Positions 1 to 20,514 of a DNA stretch of 64,000 bases are shown here, one piece after another. Location: NCBI RefSeq assembly GCF_037975245.1, contig NC_092561.1:20269508-20333507 (forward strand), in the 5' to 3' direction. The number at the start of each line of letters is the position of its first letter. Within the stretch, counting starts at the first letter, position 1. Under the pieces are notes generated by a model. That model saw only the letters and a list, made by a program, of their open reading frames with translations. It searched no databases and was not told the origin of the DNA. Both the position numbers and the translations under genes were made by a program. Origin of the DNA: Apostichopus japonicus (taxonomy: Eukaryota > Echinodermata > Holothuroidea > Aspidochirotida > Stichopodidae).

Positions 1-554
1 TAATTAAAACTGTATCCCTATATCCACATGCCCGAATACAGGGGTGGGGGGGGGGTGTAGGAAGCTTCCAAACAAAAGGTGGGGGGCACAACATCAGAGG
101 AGCACTTTCTCATTCCACAACCACCACTTGTTATGCCATAAACCGATTAACCCGACATGTCACTTATATCATATATGATGTGTTAGTATGCTATCAATAC
201 TATTATGGTGCACATCAACCTACATCTGTAGTACTGTCCATCCATAATTTAGAACTTTCCCCAAAAAATCCTCCTGTGTTCATTCCTTGAACAAAAGTCT
301 TTAGCAACCTTGGTTAAATCCAAGTCATCTGGCCTGGGACGTTCATTCTAGGAAAATAGGTGTAGTCTAATCTAGGCCTATGTAGCCTTGCCCTTAGTTT
401 AACTTAGGTTAGCCTATAGGTCATAACTTAGGCCATAGAATATCTCAAGAATATCTATTAACATATCTAGACACATATATCCAGAGGACACGCTTCATTT
501 ACTAACTAAGAAATCAATAAACCGTCACAATAGATCAGTGTAAGTATTGAACTG

Positions 555-560
555 TTTATT
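555..560 (-). terminator. probable poly(A) signal of CARD-A
   Basis: TTTATT on the plus strand reads AATAAA on the minus strand. It lies about 22 bases after the stop codon of CARD-A at 582. The position is very close to the stop but workable for a short 3' UTR. Confidence 0.5.
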
Positions 561-581
561 CAGAAAAAAATGTGTATTATT

Positions 582-9719
<9,138 letters not shown>

Positions 9720-9827
9720 AAACAGTTCGTTTGTGAAACGTATTACAGACAATATCTTGATTGAGAGTTCTTAATTGTATTCACGCTTCTTAAATTCAGT
9801 ATCCCAATGAAGGAATGGCGTATCAAC

Positions 9828-10271
9828 CAGCGTTACCAGCGACAGTTGACGAAAAAACGCTAGATTTGCGAAAATAAAACCCTAGAAAACGCTAAATGGT
9901 AGTTTCCCTAACTTTCGTGTTGTTTCGAGTCAATTTAGCACAGATTCGTAGGATGAATGGTCACCGATCACAAAATAGATCATGAATAGTTGATTTGAGT
10001 AATAGTCTGACCCAGATAATTTGAAAAAAATATGGAAATTTTTGGTAGGAAATTCCGAAGAATGGGCAAAAATGCTCAAAATAAATTTGGATGGGTCTCC
10101 AAGTAAGAATTTTGTCTAAAAAATCTGAAAAATGGTATATTTTTGGTAAATTTAACTAGTTTTAGGCAAAAAAAGGTAGAATTACCAAAATAAGAAAAAA
10201 CGTGCGCTAGAAACCCAGAAATGACTAAAAACGCTAGATCTAGTGTAAAAACGCTAACTCTGGTAACACTG
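9828..10271. mobile_element. hAT-like MITE, 444 bp
   Basis: The ends are CAGCGTTACCAG and CTGGTAACACTG, imperfect inverted repeats, flanked on both sides by the 8-base duplication GTATCAAC (9820-9827 and 10272-10279). The paralogous locus near 51225-51240 holds GTATCAAC once, which is the empty site. Internal copies of AAAACGCTAGA recur. An 8-base duplication is typical of the hAT superfamily. No transposase is encoded. Confidence 0.85.
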
Positions 10272-10319
10272 GTATCAACATGTGCGTACTTCACGTTTCC
10301 CGTATATGGCAAGCCATGT

Positions 10320-11530
10320 GGGACACAAATCCTAATCTTTCCATCTTTCTTCCTTACTAACACAGTGGGAGCTGCCCATGGACTGTAGCTTTCTTGGATG
10401 ACCCCATTTTCTAGCATCTGTTTGATTTGTTCTTTTACTTCCTGGTAAAGTTTGGGCGGAATCATTCTATATTTTCCCCTCACTGGTGGGCTATCACCTG
10501 TTGGAATTTGATGGGTGATAGTAGCTGTACACCCGTAGTCACCATCATCTTTAGCAAAAACTTCCTTGTGGTCATTTAGAAATTTAGCAAGAATAGCCAC
10601 CTCATCAGGACAAAGAGTTTCAGTGTTGACATTTACAGGCACTGACAACTCGCCAGGTATTTCAGAGTGAGTGCTATCATTGACCACTGTAGCATGTTGC
10701 TCAGAGATAACAACTTCTACTGTTTGTTGATCAATATGCACTAAGTTTACTTCTGGAGTCTGATGATGTAATACCTCCACCTCATGTAATTGAGCCAAAA
10801 CCGAACCTTTCCTGAGCAGGATGTCACTGGTGCTGATGTTGAGAAGTCTAATATGCACTTTATTGTTAGTAACTGTAGACAATGATTTGGCCACTAAAAT
10901 ATCCTTTGGTAAGTTGTTTTGGTCATCAGGTAGTGCTTCTATTATCCCCTGACCACAAGTTCTCCCTTTCCCTAAATCGCAGTAGCTCTCTATGATTATC
11001 TCTTGTCTGGCAGGCAGTATCACAGATTGGCCCCTGGGGATTGACACTTTACCTATAATTCCAGATAGATTCTCACTCTCTACTCCCTCTTCAGCCATCT
11101 GTATAAATTGCAGTAACTCTGCTGATTGAGTGCACTGATCTCCAGATGAACTAAACTTCTTGTCCTGGCTTTTAAATAGCACCTCTTTGCAAAGCCTTAT
11201 GGCATTCATTCCTAATAGGCAAGGAATGCCACTGGCAGCATTCTCAGGAACAAGGAGGGCTATGATATTAATTTCGACTTCAGAAATCATGAGATTCACT
11301 TCCACACATTCTGAAAATGGGACAGGTAAATGGTTTGCACCTTTAAGTCTGAGCCAATGGAGAGAGCCAGATGGATGATGTCTGTCAGCCAAGTGTTCTA
11401 GGAAGTATTTTTTTCTGATATGGTCGTCACTTGTGAGCCGGTGTCAATGATACATGGCATAGGGTGGCCCTCTATTAGAATCTTGGTGATCATGTGACCT
11501 CCAACGACCTTGTCTCTGATTTCCCTAGTT
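10320..11530 (-). pseudogene. Ty3/gypsy protease and N-terminal reverse transcriptase, broken
   Basis: On the minus strand a protease active site (CIIDTGSQVTTI) lies near 11430-11460, followed by an in-frame stop after an A-run; the open frame then resumes and continues to the left TIR. LLGMNAIRL is the usual C-terminal protease motif. The reverse transcriptase starts normally (KEQIKQMLENGVI, SPWAAPTVLVRKKDGKIRI) and is cut after RICV, where the composite's terminal repeat begins. The palm motifs that should follow are absent here. The reading frame runs past the TIR into the neighbouring MITE, which is not biological. Dead copy. Confidence 0.85.
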
Positions 11531-12454
11531 GGTATAGATGAGCCTAACGAGGCAGAGCATTCCATAGTTTGGCCCACAACTATGGATTGGTCCCGTTTGG
11601 GTGAATCGATGTTGTTTGGGGTTGGAAAGGGGTGGCATCTGCGGACAAGTGTGGTGGGGGCCTTCGTGCCTTCCTACAGTTCCTGGCGACATGGCCCGGG
11701 ATGGTGCAGTTTCGCAGATCGGCCGACCCTCTTCTGTAAACTGATCTGAAGCCCTTCTTCCACCGGTTGGTCGGTTTCTAGGTGTTGCCATGGCAACCAT
11801 AGACTGCAAGTGCAGCATTTGTTGTTGCATATTGGAGAATGCTGCCTCCATTGTTTTCTGCCATTCTTGGAAGGCTGGGACATTGTTGGGCGTTGTACTT
11901 TGGACCGGTGCAGTGGGGATCTCTACTTGATGAAGTTCAGATGTGATGACTTCAGCACTGTCCATCATTAGGCGCCTTCCAGCTCAAGGGTACTTTATAA
12001 TTCGCTGTAAAAGTTCTTCCAGGCAGAGGGAGTACTGCCTGATGCTTTCATGCTTTTGTTTGTTCCTGGCGTAGAATTGACTCACCAGGGTTGTCAAGGT
12101 TGTATTGTCCCCATAAATCTTTTCTAAGTGTCGAAGCACTGCATCAAGGGTTGATCGCTGGTCATCCTCTAGAACAAGCACCTCCCTCCGTGCTACACCA
12201 CCCAGATAACGAAGGGCCAACTCTACTTGTTGGTCCTGGGGGGTCCGCCATGCTTTAAGTGCAGCTTTCAGGCTAGACTTCCATTCCCCCCAACTAGGGT
12301 CGTTTTTACTAGTTGGGTTACCCACAAAGGTTGAAATTTGATGATTTATGGGGATATAAATTGCACGGAAAGGCTGGTTTCCCGAGCAGTCAGGTGTCAC
12401 TGAATCAATGTTATCATTCATAGTTATTCTTAATGTTAAACAATTTGCAAGCAA
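11530..12454 (-). pseudogene. Ty3/gypsy Gag (capsid and zinc knuckle), frameshifted
   Basis: The first 156-residue frame (12454-11984) resembles gypsy-type capsid: WGEWKSSLKAALKAW, LALRYLGGVARREVL, then TLVSQFYARNKQKHE and SIRQYSLCLEELLQRI. It stops in the region where Gag should continue and a second frame (11968-11525) carries a Gln-rich coiled stretch. The zinc knuckle is visible only by changing frame near 11705-11730, where NCTIPGHVARNC gives part of a CCHC box. It lies directly upstream of the protease remnant. Confidence 0.8.
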
Positions 12455-14430
12455 AAATATATAGAAGGATTGAAGAAACCATAAGCAATATACTGAAATA
12501 TGAATAAAATAAGTCTCCTATCAACCAGTCTTATTCAAGTACAACAACATTTGAAATAAATACTATATAACGACAATTGTTTTTTGGGAGCAATAATTGA
12601 ACACCCCACTCGTACTAACAATGTAAGAGTTGCGGGATATGGGGTCCTTGTTAGCAGCTAGCTAACAACAGGATTATAGGGAATTCCCCTAGTGGTCACG
12701 ATGTGTGAAGACAGCTGACCACTGTATATTACAAACACAATAGGCTAAAACAAGAATAAGACTGGCTGTTAGGTATAAAAGTAGCTATATTAACTCGGTC
12801 ACACACATGAAACTATGCAACATAATGAAAATTGGTAAAGTACTCTTTACTGTTACACAATTACACTTAAAATGGGAACGAGGCTCAAAATACACTTAAT
12901 TGTGGGGTATCAACAATTAAAACTAGAGATAATGAATATAAACAACTAGGGTGTCAAGTGGCCACAACACTAATACATGTATGTGCACATTAATAAAAAA
13001 AGAGATAGAGCTTATCTGGCGGGCGGGTCTGTACAGTCCAGCAGCACGGCACATCAATGTAGTTGAATGACTGGTAGGCACGGTGATGAAAGGTTTAATG
13101 AATGAATGTCCGAAAGCACGAAATTACGGAAAGGACGGTGAGTGATGTGAGAGTTCCAGGAATATACTCCAGTGAAAATAGATATAGGTGAGAGTTCCAG
13201 GAATACTCCAATAAAGTATATATATTCAAAGAAATGTTCTTCCCAAAGAGAGTAGGTATCAAGTCCAGGTACAAGATAGGGAAAAGAGTAGGTAAAGTTC
13301 AGGTACAAGGTTGGTAAATAAATAAGTGAAGTCCTGGTACAAGATGGGTAAATACAGCAACTAACAGGACACAGCTCTCAGTTCCATAGAATCCAATAAA
13401 ACGATGTAATAATGTTTACAAACGTACAGCAAATCAATTATACACAATTAATTCCTCCAGTAAAAGTTATAATTATGTAGATATATATTCTCAAAGCACA
13501 GGATACTATTGACAACTTATTACTTTTTTATATACGTATACTAGAGTGTATACAGACTACATTATGCCAAGAGTGGCTAATATACAAACATGCCCTGTTG
13601 ACTGGCTGACAACCAAACTGCCTCTCTCTCTCCTAAAACACCTTGGAGGAAGCACCCAAACCACAGGATAACAACATGTGACCATTTAACACCTCTCATT
13701 GGTCTATACACACCCTAGATACCAAGAGTAACACTGCATGAGAACCAATCAGAGCTAATTACTCAAACTAAATATGCATACAAATGTCTATCCTATAACT
13801 GAAACAACTAAGACAAAGCATCCCTTATCTAAGAAAAGAAAGGAAGAAGAGAAGATGTTTACTGCCACCAGCAACTTTGGCAGAACAAAGAAAGTACTGT
13901 TGCCACTGGCTCACTACTAATTATACAGGGGAATATGAGCACATGATGTGGAAGATAATAGGCGTACCTATTACATAACCACTAGGATGGGGGAGAAGAA
14001 GTAGAAGAAATAGAGCTATTAACATCCCTGCCCGCTTTATATTGGCTTACACTGCCAATGAAAATTCTTGGACCCAAAACAAAAAAAATATAAATGACAG
14101 AAACATACAGCATATACTTGTGAAGTATATATCCAACCTGGCTAGGTCAGAAGGCTGTAACTAACACAGTTTCCTAGTACCTCACTTTCTAGTACAACAG
14201 TCAAACAACTTCTAGCTTGTACATGTAAAAATATCTCCTAAAACAATCGGATCCTCTGGCAAGGATTATACCACAAAGACCGGTAAGTCTTGGCACAAAA
14301 ATACAAATGAATACACAATGGCACACTTTATTTGAAGAAATAAGATGCTCTAGCCTTACTCAAACCATCTTCTAACCATTTCATAGAAATTACAATGGGG
14401 TAAAATCTTTACTTATTATATTATTGACAC
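12455..14430 (-). other. probable LTR and untranslated leader between the two pol/gag halves
   Basis: No coding sequence is seen. The interval sits after the integrase C-terminus and before gag, exactly where a single shared LTR plus leader should lie in a permuted or tandem gypsy copy. Because only one LTR is present there is no second copy to fix its ends. Short internal repeats occur at 13150-13350 (GAGAGTTCCAGGAATA, CCAGGTACAAG). I could not identify the primer-binding site or polypurine tract with confidence. Confidence 0.5.
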
Positions 14431-14898
14431 ATGACTCCTCGGGAGGTAAACCTTTGGTCCTACGTGACCGTCTGAGATACAAGGTGGGATCTACTTTAAC
14501 TGATTCTAGGGTGGGTGTATCTGGTACTGTGTTGAGCACAGGGGGGGGGGTGTTGGTTCCTGTCCATCGGAAGCCTCTGTGTCTTCATCAGCACTATGGT
14601 GATCTACGCTATTCTCATCATCGCAGCTGCTGGTACGGTTGGGTATCTGCCGTGGAGTTGGTATTCGGAGTAGTGGGGTCACCGGTCTACTATTGGTACC
14701 TGTAGGGTCATCGTCCTGGGGATTTGTAATTGTCTCTTCTATAGTTACTGGAATACGGCAAAGTTTTAATGCATTTCGGTGGAGAACCTTTTCCATGCTG
14801 TCACCACTTTCTGGTTTCACACTGTAGATCGGTAGATGTACGTTGGGTTGACCTGTGACAATGTACGGTTCTGGGTTCCAAAAAACCACTGTCTTATG

Positions 14899-15998
14899 CA
14901 GGCGCGGCGGAACGGAAAAATTATTGGGAGGCTAATGTGTGAAGACTATCTAAGCGGAGCGCCACCATCGGTTGGCGCGGAGCGTACAAGAATAATTTGG
15001 GTTTTTTCAAACCCCCAGATGGCCGGAAACGGCACTTCCCGAGTGTTTTATGCTGCGAATACCTAGCTCTAAAATATGGGTCTCAAGCCTGCAATTTCTC
15101 AGATTGCACGTTAAAGTCTGTAAAAACATTGTAATTTGTATGTTCGATGGTGTTTTAAGAGAGTTGCTATTACTCGTAGAGTACTCGCAAAGGCGTTTTT
15201 GAGTGTAGTAAGGGCAGTGGCGGAGCTAGGGGTATTGGTCAGGGGGGGGGGGCAAGAATGATCTATAGGAGCGCTTTCGACACTATCTAAGCGGAGCGCC
15301 ACCACAGGTTGGCGCGGAGCTTACAGAAAATTTTTGAGTAAAGATACTCCCTAGATTGCAGGAAATGACCCTTTCCGGGCCTTGCTAATTTGCAGATAAA
15401 TGGAGAATAAATAGGTGTCGTCGCCATTTTGTCGGAAAATTACACCAACAGAATATGACAAATGTCAATAGGTATATGAGAGCGCAATAAAATAGTCAAT
15501 AATCGCGAATAAGTAAAAAGTAGTGAAAAGCTGAAAAGAGCGCCAGCAGTCCATTTGAGTCCGTCAGGAGGGGGGGGGGGGCATCCGCCCCCCTGACTGT
15601 ATATATGGACGCTCCGCCACTAAGTAAGGGGATGTTGGAGAACTGGCTGAAATGAGGCACGTCATTGGCCTATGACGAAGTTGTGTTACGCTTACCGGTA
15701 CTCACACTCACTGCTTCCACTTTTCACGGGGCGTGAAGACGCGGTTGGGGTGACAATGTGGTCTATAGCTAGGGGACGGGCCGAGGGTCCCCCAGCAATT
15801 ACTAAAATTATTACAACTATATAGTATACGTGTGCATCGGACAGATCGACAAGTATGCATTGAAAAATGGGCAGATGCACGTTTCGGAGCCTTGGTAAAT
15901 ATTGGGGGGGGGGGGCTTATCATGCATTTGATCCCTCAACTTTTTCATTGGGGGGCTGAGCCCCCCCCCCCCAAGCCCCTCCGGTTCCGCCGCCACTG
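14899..15998. mobile_element. hAT-like MITE, 1.1 kb, inserted in integrase
   Basis: The ends CAGGCGCGGCGGAACGG and CCGGTTCCGCCGCCACTG are inverted repeats, flanked by the 8-base duplication GTCTTATG (14891-14898, 15999-16006). Long G and C runs lie just inside the ends. It carries the shared core (GCGGAGCGCCACC, GGTTGGCGCGGAGCG) at 14945-14990 and a second, nested element at 15215-15622. No transposase. Confidence 0.85.
15215..15622. mobile_element. hAT-like MITE nested in the 14899-15998 MITE
   Basis: The ends are CAGTGGCGGAGC and GCTCCGCCACTA with the 8-base duplication AGTAAGGG on both sides (15207-15214, 15623-15630). It carries another copy of the GCGGAGCGCCACC core at 15281-15325. It is younger than its host element. 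Confidence 0.85.
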
Positions 15999-18570
15999 GT
16001 CTTATGCCTGCCGTCAAAATGAAGGCGTTTTACTAGGACACGCTGGCCTCTGGATAAGGGTTGATCTTTCGTCTTTCGATCGTAAAGTTTCTTTTGCACA
16101 GCAGATGCCTTCTCCATTTCTTTCTCTGCAAGCGTATGAGCATGGTGGAGTCGTTCCCAGTGGAAGTTAACCCAGTCAGATGACACTCATGGTCTATGGT
16201 TGTCTTCAGGTGTCGCCATTTGTAGATCAATGGGTTGCCTTCCATATCTACCAAACATTAGGTAGAAGGGGGTTTGTTTAGTTGAGGAATGCTGGGTTTA
16301 TTATTAAGGAATGTAAGTTCTGCGAGATGTGCAGGCCACTGCGTCTTCTTTTCGTCGGACAATGTATGCACCATGTTTATAAGGGTACGGTTGAACCGTT
16401 CGCATAAGCCATTTCCAGCTGGGTGGTAGGGTGTAGTTCTGCTTTTGTGAATGTTATACATCTGGCAAAGTTCCTTAATTAACCGGAATTCAAAGTTGGC
16501 ACCTTGGTCTGACAGGATTCGTGCTGGACAACCATACTTCGTGATGAAATGCTGCCAAGGGCTCTTGCCGTTGTTACTGCAGTTTGATTTCTGTTGGCGA
16601 CTGCAACTGCTATTTTGGTGAAGTAGTCAGTGATGACTAGGACATTTTCAAAACCATCTGTGAACGATCAAGCTTTGAAAAGTCAAGAGCCACAAGTTCA
16701 AGGGGGGCTGATACCTTAATATTAACCAGTGGGGCTCTTGTTGCCGTTGTCGGTGGTTTAGCTAAATTGCAACGTTTGCATTCTGCACAATACTTCTGGA
16801 CATCACTCCTCATGTTGGGCCAGTAAAAGCGCTCTTGAATAAGTGCCAGTGTTCTGGTGGCTCCAAAATGTCCTGCTTGGTCGTGTAAACCCTGGAGAAC
16901 TCTGACCTTCAAACTGGATGGCACCACAAACTGCTTTACTGGGTCTTGGTGACCACTTCTCAGGATCTCTCTATAGAGACACCCATCAAGTATCTTTAGG
17001 CTGGTCCACTGTTTGAATAACAATGATACCTCTGTCGAGTCACCATTATATGTGGGTCGTGTCCCAGAATGTACATAGCTCTTTACTTCAGCTATTGCTG
17101 GATTTGGTCTTGTACGTTCCTAAAGTTGTCATTAATGCTTGGTGGAGGGTCCTGATTGGTTTCTTCCTGCTCCATCAAGGGAAGCAAACAATCTGTATGC
17201 TGCTGGAGGTTGTAGATTATCTCATCGTCTGGTATACTACAAGGGGCTTCTTGAGTCTGAGTCATTCGGGACAGTGCATCAGCGTTGGTATTTTCTCTGC
17301 CTGGTTTGTACGCAATCTTATAGTGGAAATTTGCAAGTCTTGCTACCCATCTCTGTTCAATGGCTCCGAGGTCTGCTGTAGCTAGGAACTGTAGGGGTTT
17401 ATAGTCTGTATAAATAACAAATTCAGCGCCAAGTAAATAGGACTTGAACTTTTGAGTTACTGCCCAGATGATAGCGAGTAGTTCTAAGTTGAACGCACTG
17501 TAGTTCTGGTCATTCCGTTCTGATTTTCGGAGACTTCGACTCGCGTAAGCTATTACTCGTTATTTGTTTTCTTGTACTTGTGTCAATACTGCCCCCAATA
17601 CTGTACCACTAGCGTCAGTGTACAGTCTAAAAGGCAGTGAATAGTCTGCATAGGCTAGAATCGGCGGTGAGGACAGTTCCTGTCTTAGGTGGTCAAAGGC
17701 ATCCTGACATCTGGGGACCATTCAAAGGCTTTCTTTGGGGGTAGTCCGTTCTTTGGTTTAGATGTCAGCTCGTACAATGGGCCTGCAATCTTTGAAAAAT
17801 CTTTAATGAATCGCCTATATATATCCCTGCCATACCCAGAAAACATCTCACATCTGATACAGAGGCGGGGGTGGGCCAGTCTTTGATGACTGCACACTTT
17901 CTGGTTCAGTACTATATGCCCTCTTTTGACACCACATGACCAAGGTAGTGTACTTCCTTCTGCAACAGGTGGCACTTACTTGGTTTGGCCTTCAACCCAT
18001 GCTTACTTAGTCTGTCCAGGACATTCCCTAGTCTTTGAAGATGTGATGGAAAATCTTCAGAGAAGACGATGATGCCATCTAAATACAGAAGTACTGACTT
18101 TGAATATATACACGTATTAATTCGAATATATACACGTATTATTCGAATATATACACGCATTAAATAAAATACATATGGGGATTAAATCCAATATATGCAC
18201 GGATTAATTAGAGTATACACGAAAAAACATTTCCGCTCTTGCTGTGTACATATACCAACGATAAATTTTGACGGGCACGCGAGATCGCTTCAAAAAGCGT
18301 AACTTTACACATGTAGACTACATCACATATATTCGAATTAATACGCGTATATATTGGAATTAATACGCGGATATATTATGCGGTGTTTGTCCCACATGGC
18401 TTGCCATACCCGTACTTTGGTGAACATTTTAACGCAGTGCTACCATATATAACATGTGTTGCTTTAAAACCATGGACCCAATCCGCGAATACACGTTTAG
18501 TGATGTTACTATAGTAGTGATTCTAATGTGCAAGCGTTGACGCAGACGTCCGGTGGAAAATATACAAGGG

Positions 18571-20131
18571 ATGGATTCCAAATCATCATATCATAAAACG
18601 GAAAACAGATATAAGGTTTGTAATAATATTTCTTTATATGAATTTACCCCAAATCAGGCTATTCTAGGCTACCGTAAAGCTAACACTAACAACAGTATTT
18701 CCTAGACTTGGCTACTGTATGTTCCACTTCTTTCATGAGGGATCCTTTAAGATTGAAAAAAAAAACATGAGGTACTCCAGGAATAAATCTTCAAACTTTG
18801 TGCTGCAGTTTTTGAAGGCTCTGAAATTTGTGTCTAAGTGCTAAGTTTCCTATGTAAAGAAAATATGTTACATAAATACAGTACATCTCTGGACTTTTTA
18901 CATAGTATTTTGCCATGCAATACTAGATGAATTATTTCCCCAAGATTGGCTTCCATCTATTAGCAAGGAATGTTTCTCCATGAGTGTCATGTCGCACAGT
19001 CCAAGAATATGCTTTTCATAGTCAATGTTTTGGAGTACTCTATGATTCAGTGTGATATCGCTACATAAAAATATTAGAAAATTTTTGGCTAACTTTGTCA
19101 CATTGCCCAGGTCCTGAGCGCGCTTTTCAGAGTCTTGGGAAATCTAAGAATACTTTGTCACTCTATGATACTATGATATTATAACTGCAGTGCAGATATC
19201 GTGGACGAGGTAATGAGAACAGATTTTGATTCGACTTAATCTTTATTTTCTTCTTCTTAGTTTGGTGGTTCAAATTGCCCGAGATCTCCAAAAGGACATG
19301 TACCCTCACTTCCGAGAGTTTTTTCTCATCATTGTTGACCTGTTGGACACACAAGATACTGAACTAATTGAGGCCGCTTTCCAGACACTGGGCTACCTCT
19401 TAAAGTTTCTATGGCGATACTTGGTGAAAGATATCGAGGATGTTTACAGGTAAGGGCATTGTCGATCGATCGATAGATAGAGAATTCTTTTTTGTTGTTT
19501 TAAATTGGCATGGAATAACATCGGAAGTAAGTATTTTGACGATGCAACCAAACCTAAAATGCAAAGTTTTTCAGTCTTCAAGTAAGTGTACACTTCAGAA
19601 TGTAATGCAGCTTTTTGCATTTTGGAATAGGTCTAGAGAATTTTGGTTCATGATAAGGTTTTGAACCGAGATTCCCGATCCCGTGGGGCAGACACTCTAC
19701 CATTAGATAATATCATGATACTGGCTTGAAAAGTGCCGATTCTAAGCTTATCCTGTGCATAAACATTAACAATGTTAACATGATTTAATACAGTCTCATT
19801 TAGATCTATTTAACTCTGATATATTACAGTAAATACTCCTTAAAATTTAAATTAAAATTTCCTTAAAACAAAAACTAGTCGCGTCTTTTATACTTAAAAT
19901 GATCCATTTCTTGAATCAAGTACTATTTGTTCTAAAACTTCTCAATTATGATGATTTGTTTTGTTCCCCACATTGAAATCTTTTAGTTTTTACTCAGTAT
20001 TGCTCACCAGTGACAGGAAGGAACAAATCCAGCGGTTTGCAGCGGACAGCTTTGCATAAATGATGAGGAAAGTGAAAACCCAAGATGACTTCTTCGAGTT
20101 CCTTTTCAAAGATCTAACCAAGAATCCAGAT
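18571..20131 (+). pseudogene. UTP20: UTP20 partial duplicate, exons 1, 5 and 6 only
   Basis: Three blocks match the UTP20 gene at 51.4 kb: exon 1 at 18571-18615 (start codon, SSYHKTENRYK), exon 5 at 19261-19449 (ARDLQKDMYPHFREFF) and exon 6 at 19987-20131. Introns and the upstream region also match. Exons 2-4 are missing: the sequence jumps near 18720-18770 from intron 1 to a point corresponding to 55350, with a short CARD-gene-like fragment at the join. Exon 6 has a TAA at 20057-20059 where the active gene reads FAFLLRK. Exon 1 cannot join exon 5 in phase, and the nonsense codon confirms a dead copy. Similarity continues to about 20500 (57630 in the active gene). Confidence 0.93.
19625..19735 (-). 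repeat. tRNA-like SINE remnant
   Basis: On the minus strand a box-A-like TCTAATGGTAGAGTG and a box-B-like GGTTCAAAACC are spaced as in a tRNA. The equivalent in the active gene at 56748-56862 is better preserved (TCTAGTGGTAGAGTG). The insertion predates the duplication. Confidence 0.5.
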
Positions 20132-20514
20132 GTAAGTAGAATCCATTCGGACTCCCTTCATTCCTTCGACTCATTCACAACGTAGTTCTTGTAAGTGTGG
20201 TTATGACATTTTTTCCATTTTTAATTTTTTTTTTATTATTAGTTGAAGCTCCATCCCAGTGAGTAGCAAAATGGCTTTGTTTTCCTCAAAATCCTTCTAC
20301 GACAGTCCCTTATGCACCGTCATTGCATATTCATGTGTAAATTCTGGGCATTGGTTATTTGGCAATTACCTTGTTGCTGCAGTGAGCGATATGTTGCAGT
20401 GCACACCTGTATATAGTATCTATCCTATGTATGTTTATGTATGTATCATAGCAACATGACATTACTTCCAATAATGTGCAGAAAAATGTGATTTAAAAAA
20501 AAAAACCAGAAAAA

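Larger units (their letters stand above)
14424..18105 (-). pseudogene. Ty3/gypsy pol: C-terminal RT, RNase H, integrase, broken
   Basis: The fragment opens inside the reverse transcriptase (SVLLYLDGIIVFSEDF): the second Asp of the usual YLDD motif is Gly, so this copy is catalytically dead. It continues through KPSKCHLLQKEVHYLGHVVS and RRFIKDFSKIAGPL, RNase H (YTDASG near 17620, then a stop, ELLAIIWA, IYTDYKPLQ, NTNADALSR), integrase HHCC zinc finger (HDQAGHFG, CAECKRC), and the integrase core (LVALDFS, ILSDQGANFE, NGLCERFNRT). Several frameshifts and stops break the frame. The integrase C-terminal part is interrupted by the MITE at 14899-15998 and resumes as NPEPYIVTGQP. Confidence 0.88.
10305..18408. 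mobile_element. 8.1-kb TIR-flanked composite carrying permuted Ty3/gypsy fragments
   Basis: The left end reads TATGGCAAGCCATGTGGGAC and the right end is its reverse complement (18389-18408). Both are flanked by CCCGTA (10299-10304, 18409-18414), which occurs once in the uninterrupted paralogous sequence near 51255-51265. Inside, on the minus strand, come first the second half of a Ty3/gypsy pol (about 18105 to 14430), then about 2 kb of probable LTR/UTR, then gag, protease and the first half of pol (12454 to about 10320). The left TIR lies directly on the reverse-transcriptase break point. The last 300 bases (18106-18408) are not retroelement and contain repeats of TTCGAATATATACACG. Either a circular retroelement was opened inside its RT gene, or a TIR element captured a fragment. 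Confidence 0.75.

Noticed and set aside
10076-11392. Intact 438-residue polyprotein
   Set aside because: The last 80 residues read through a terminal inverted repeat and a MITE. It is a broken protease/RT piece.
18571-20131. Second functional UTP20 gene
   Set aside because: Exons 2-4 are gone, exon 1 and exon 5 do not join in phase, and exon 6 has a nonsense codon.
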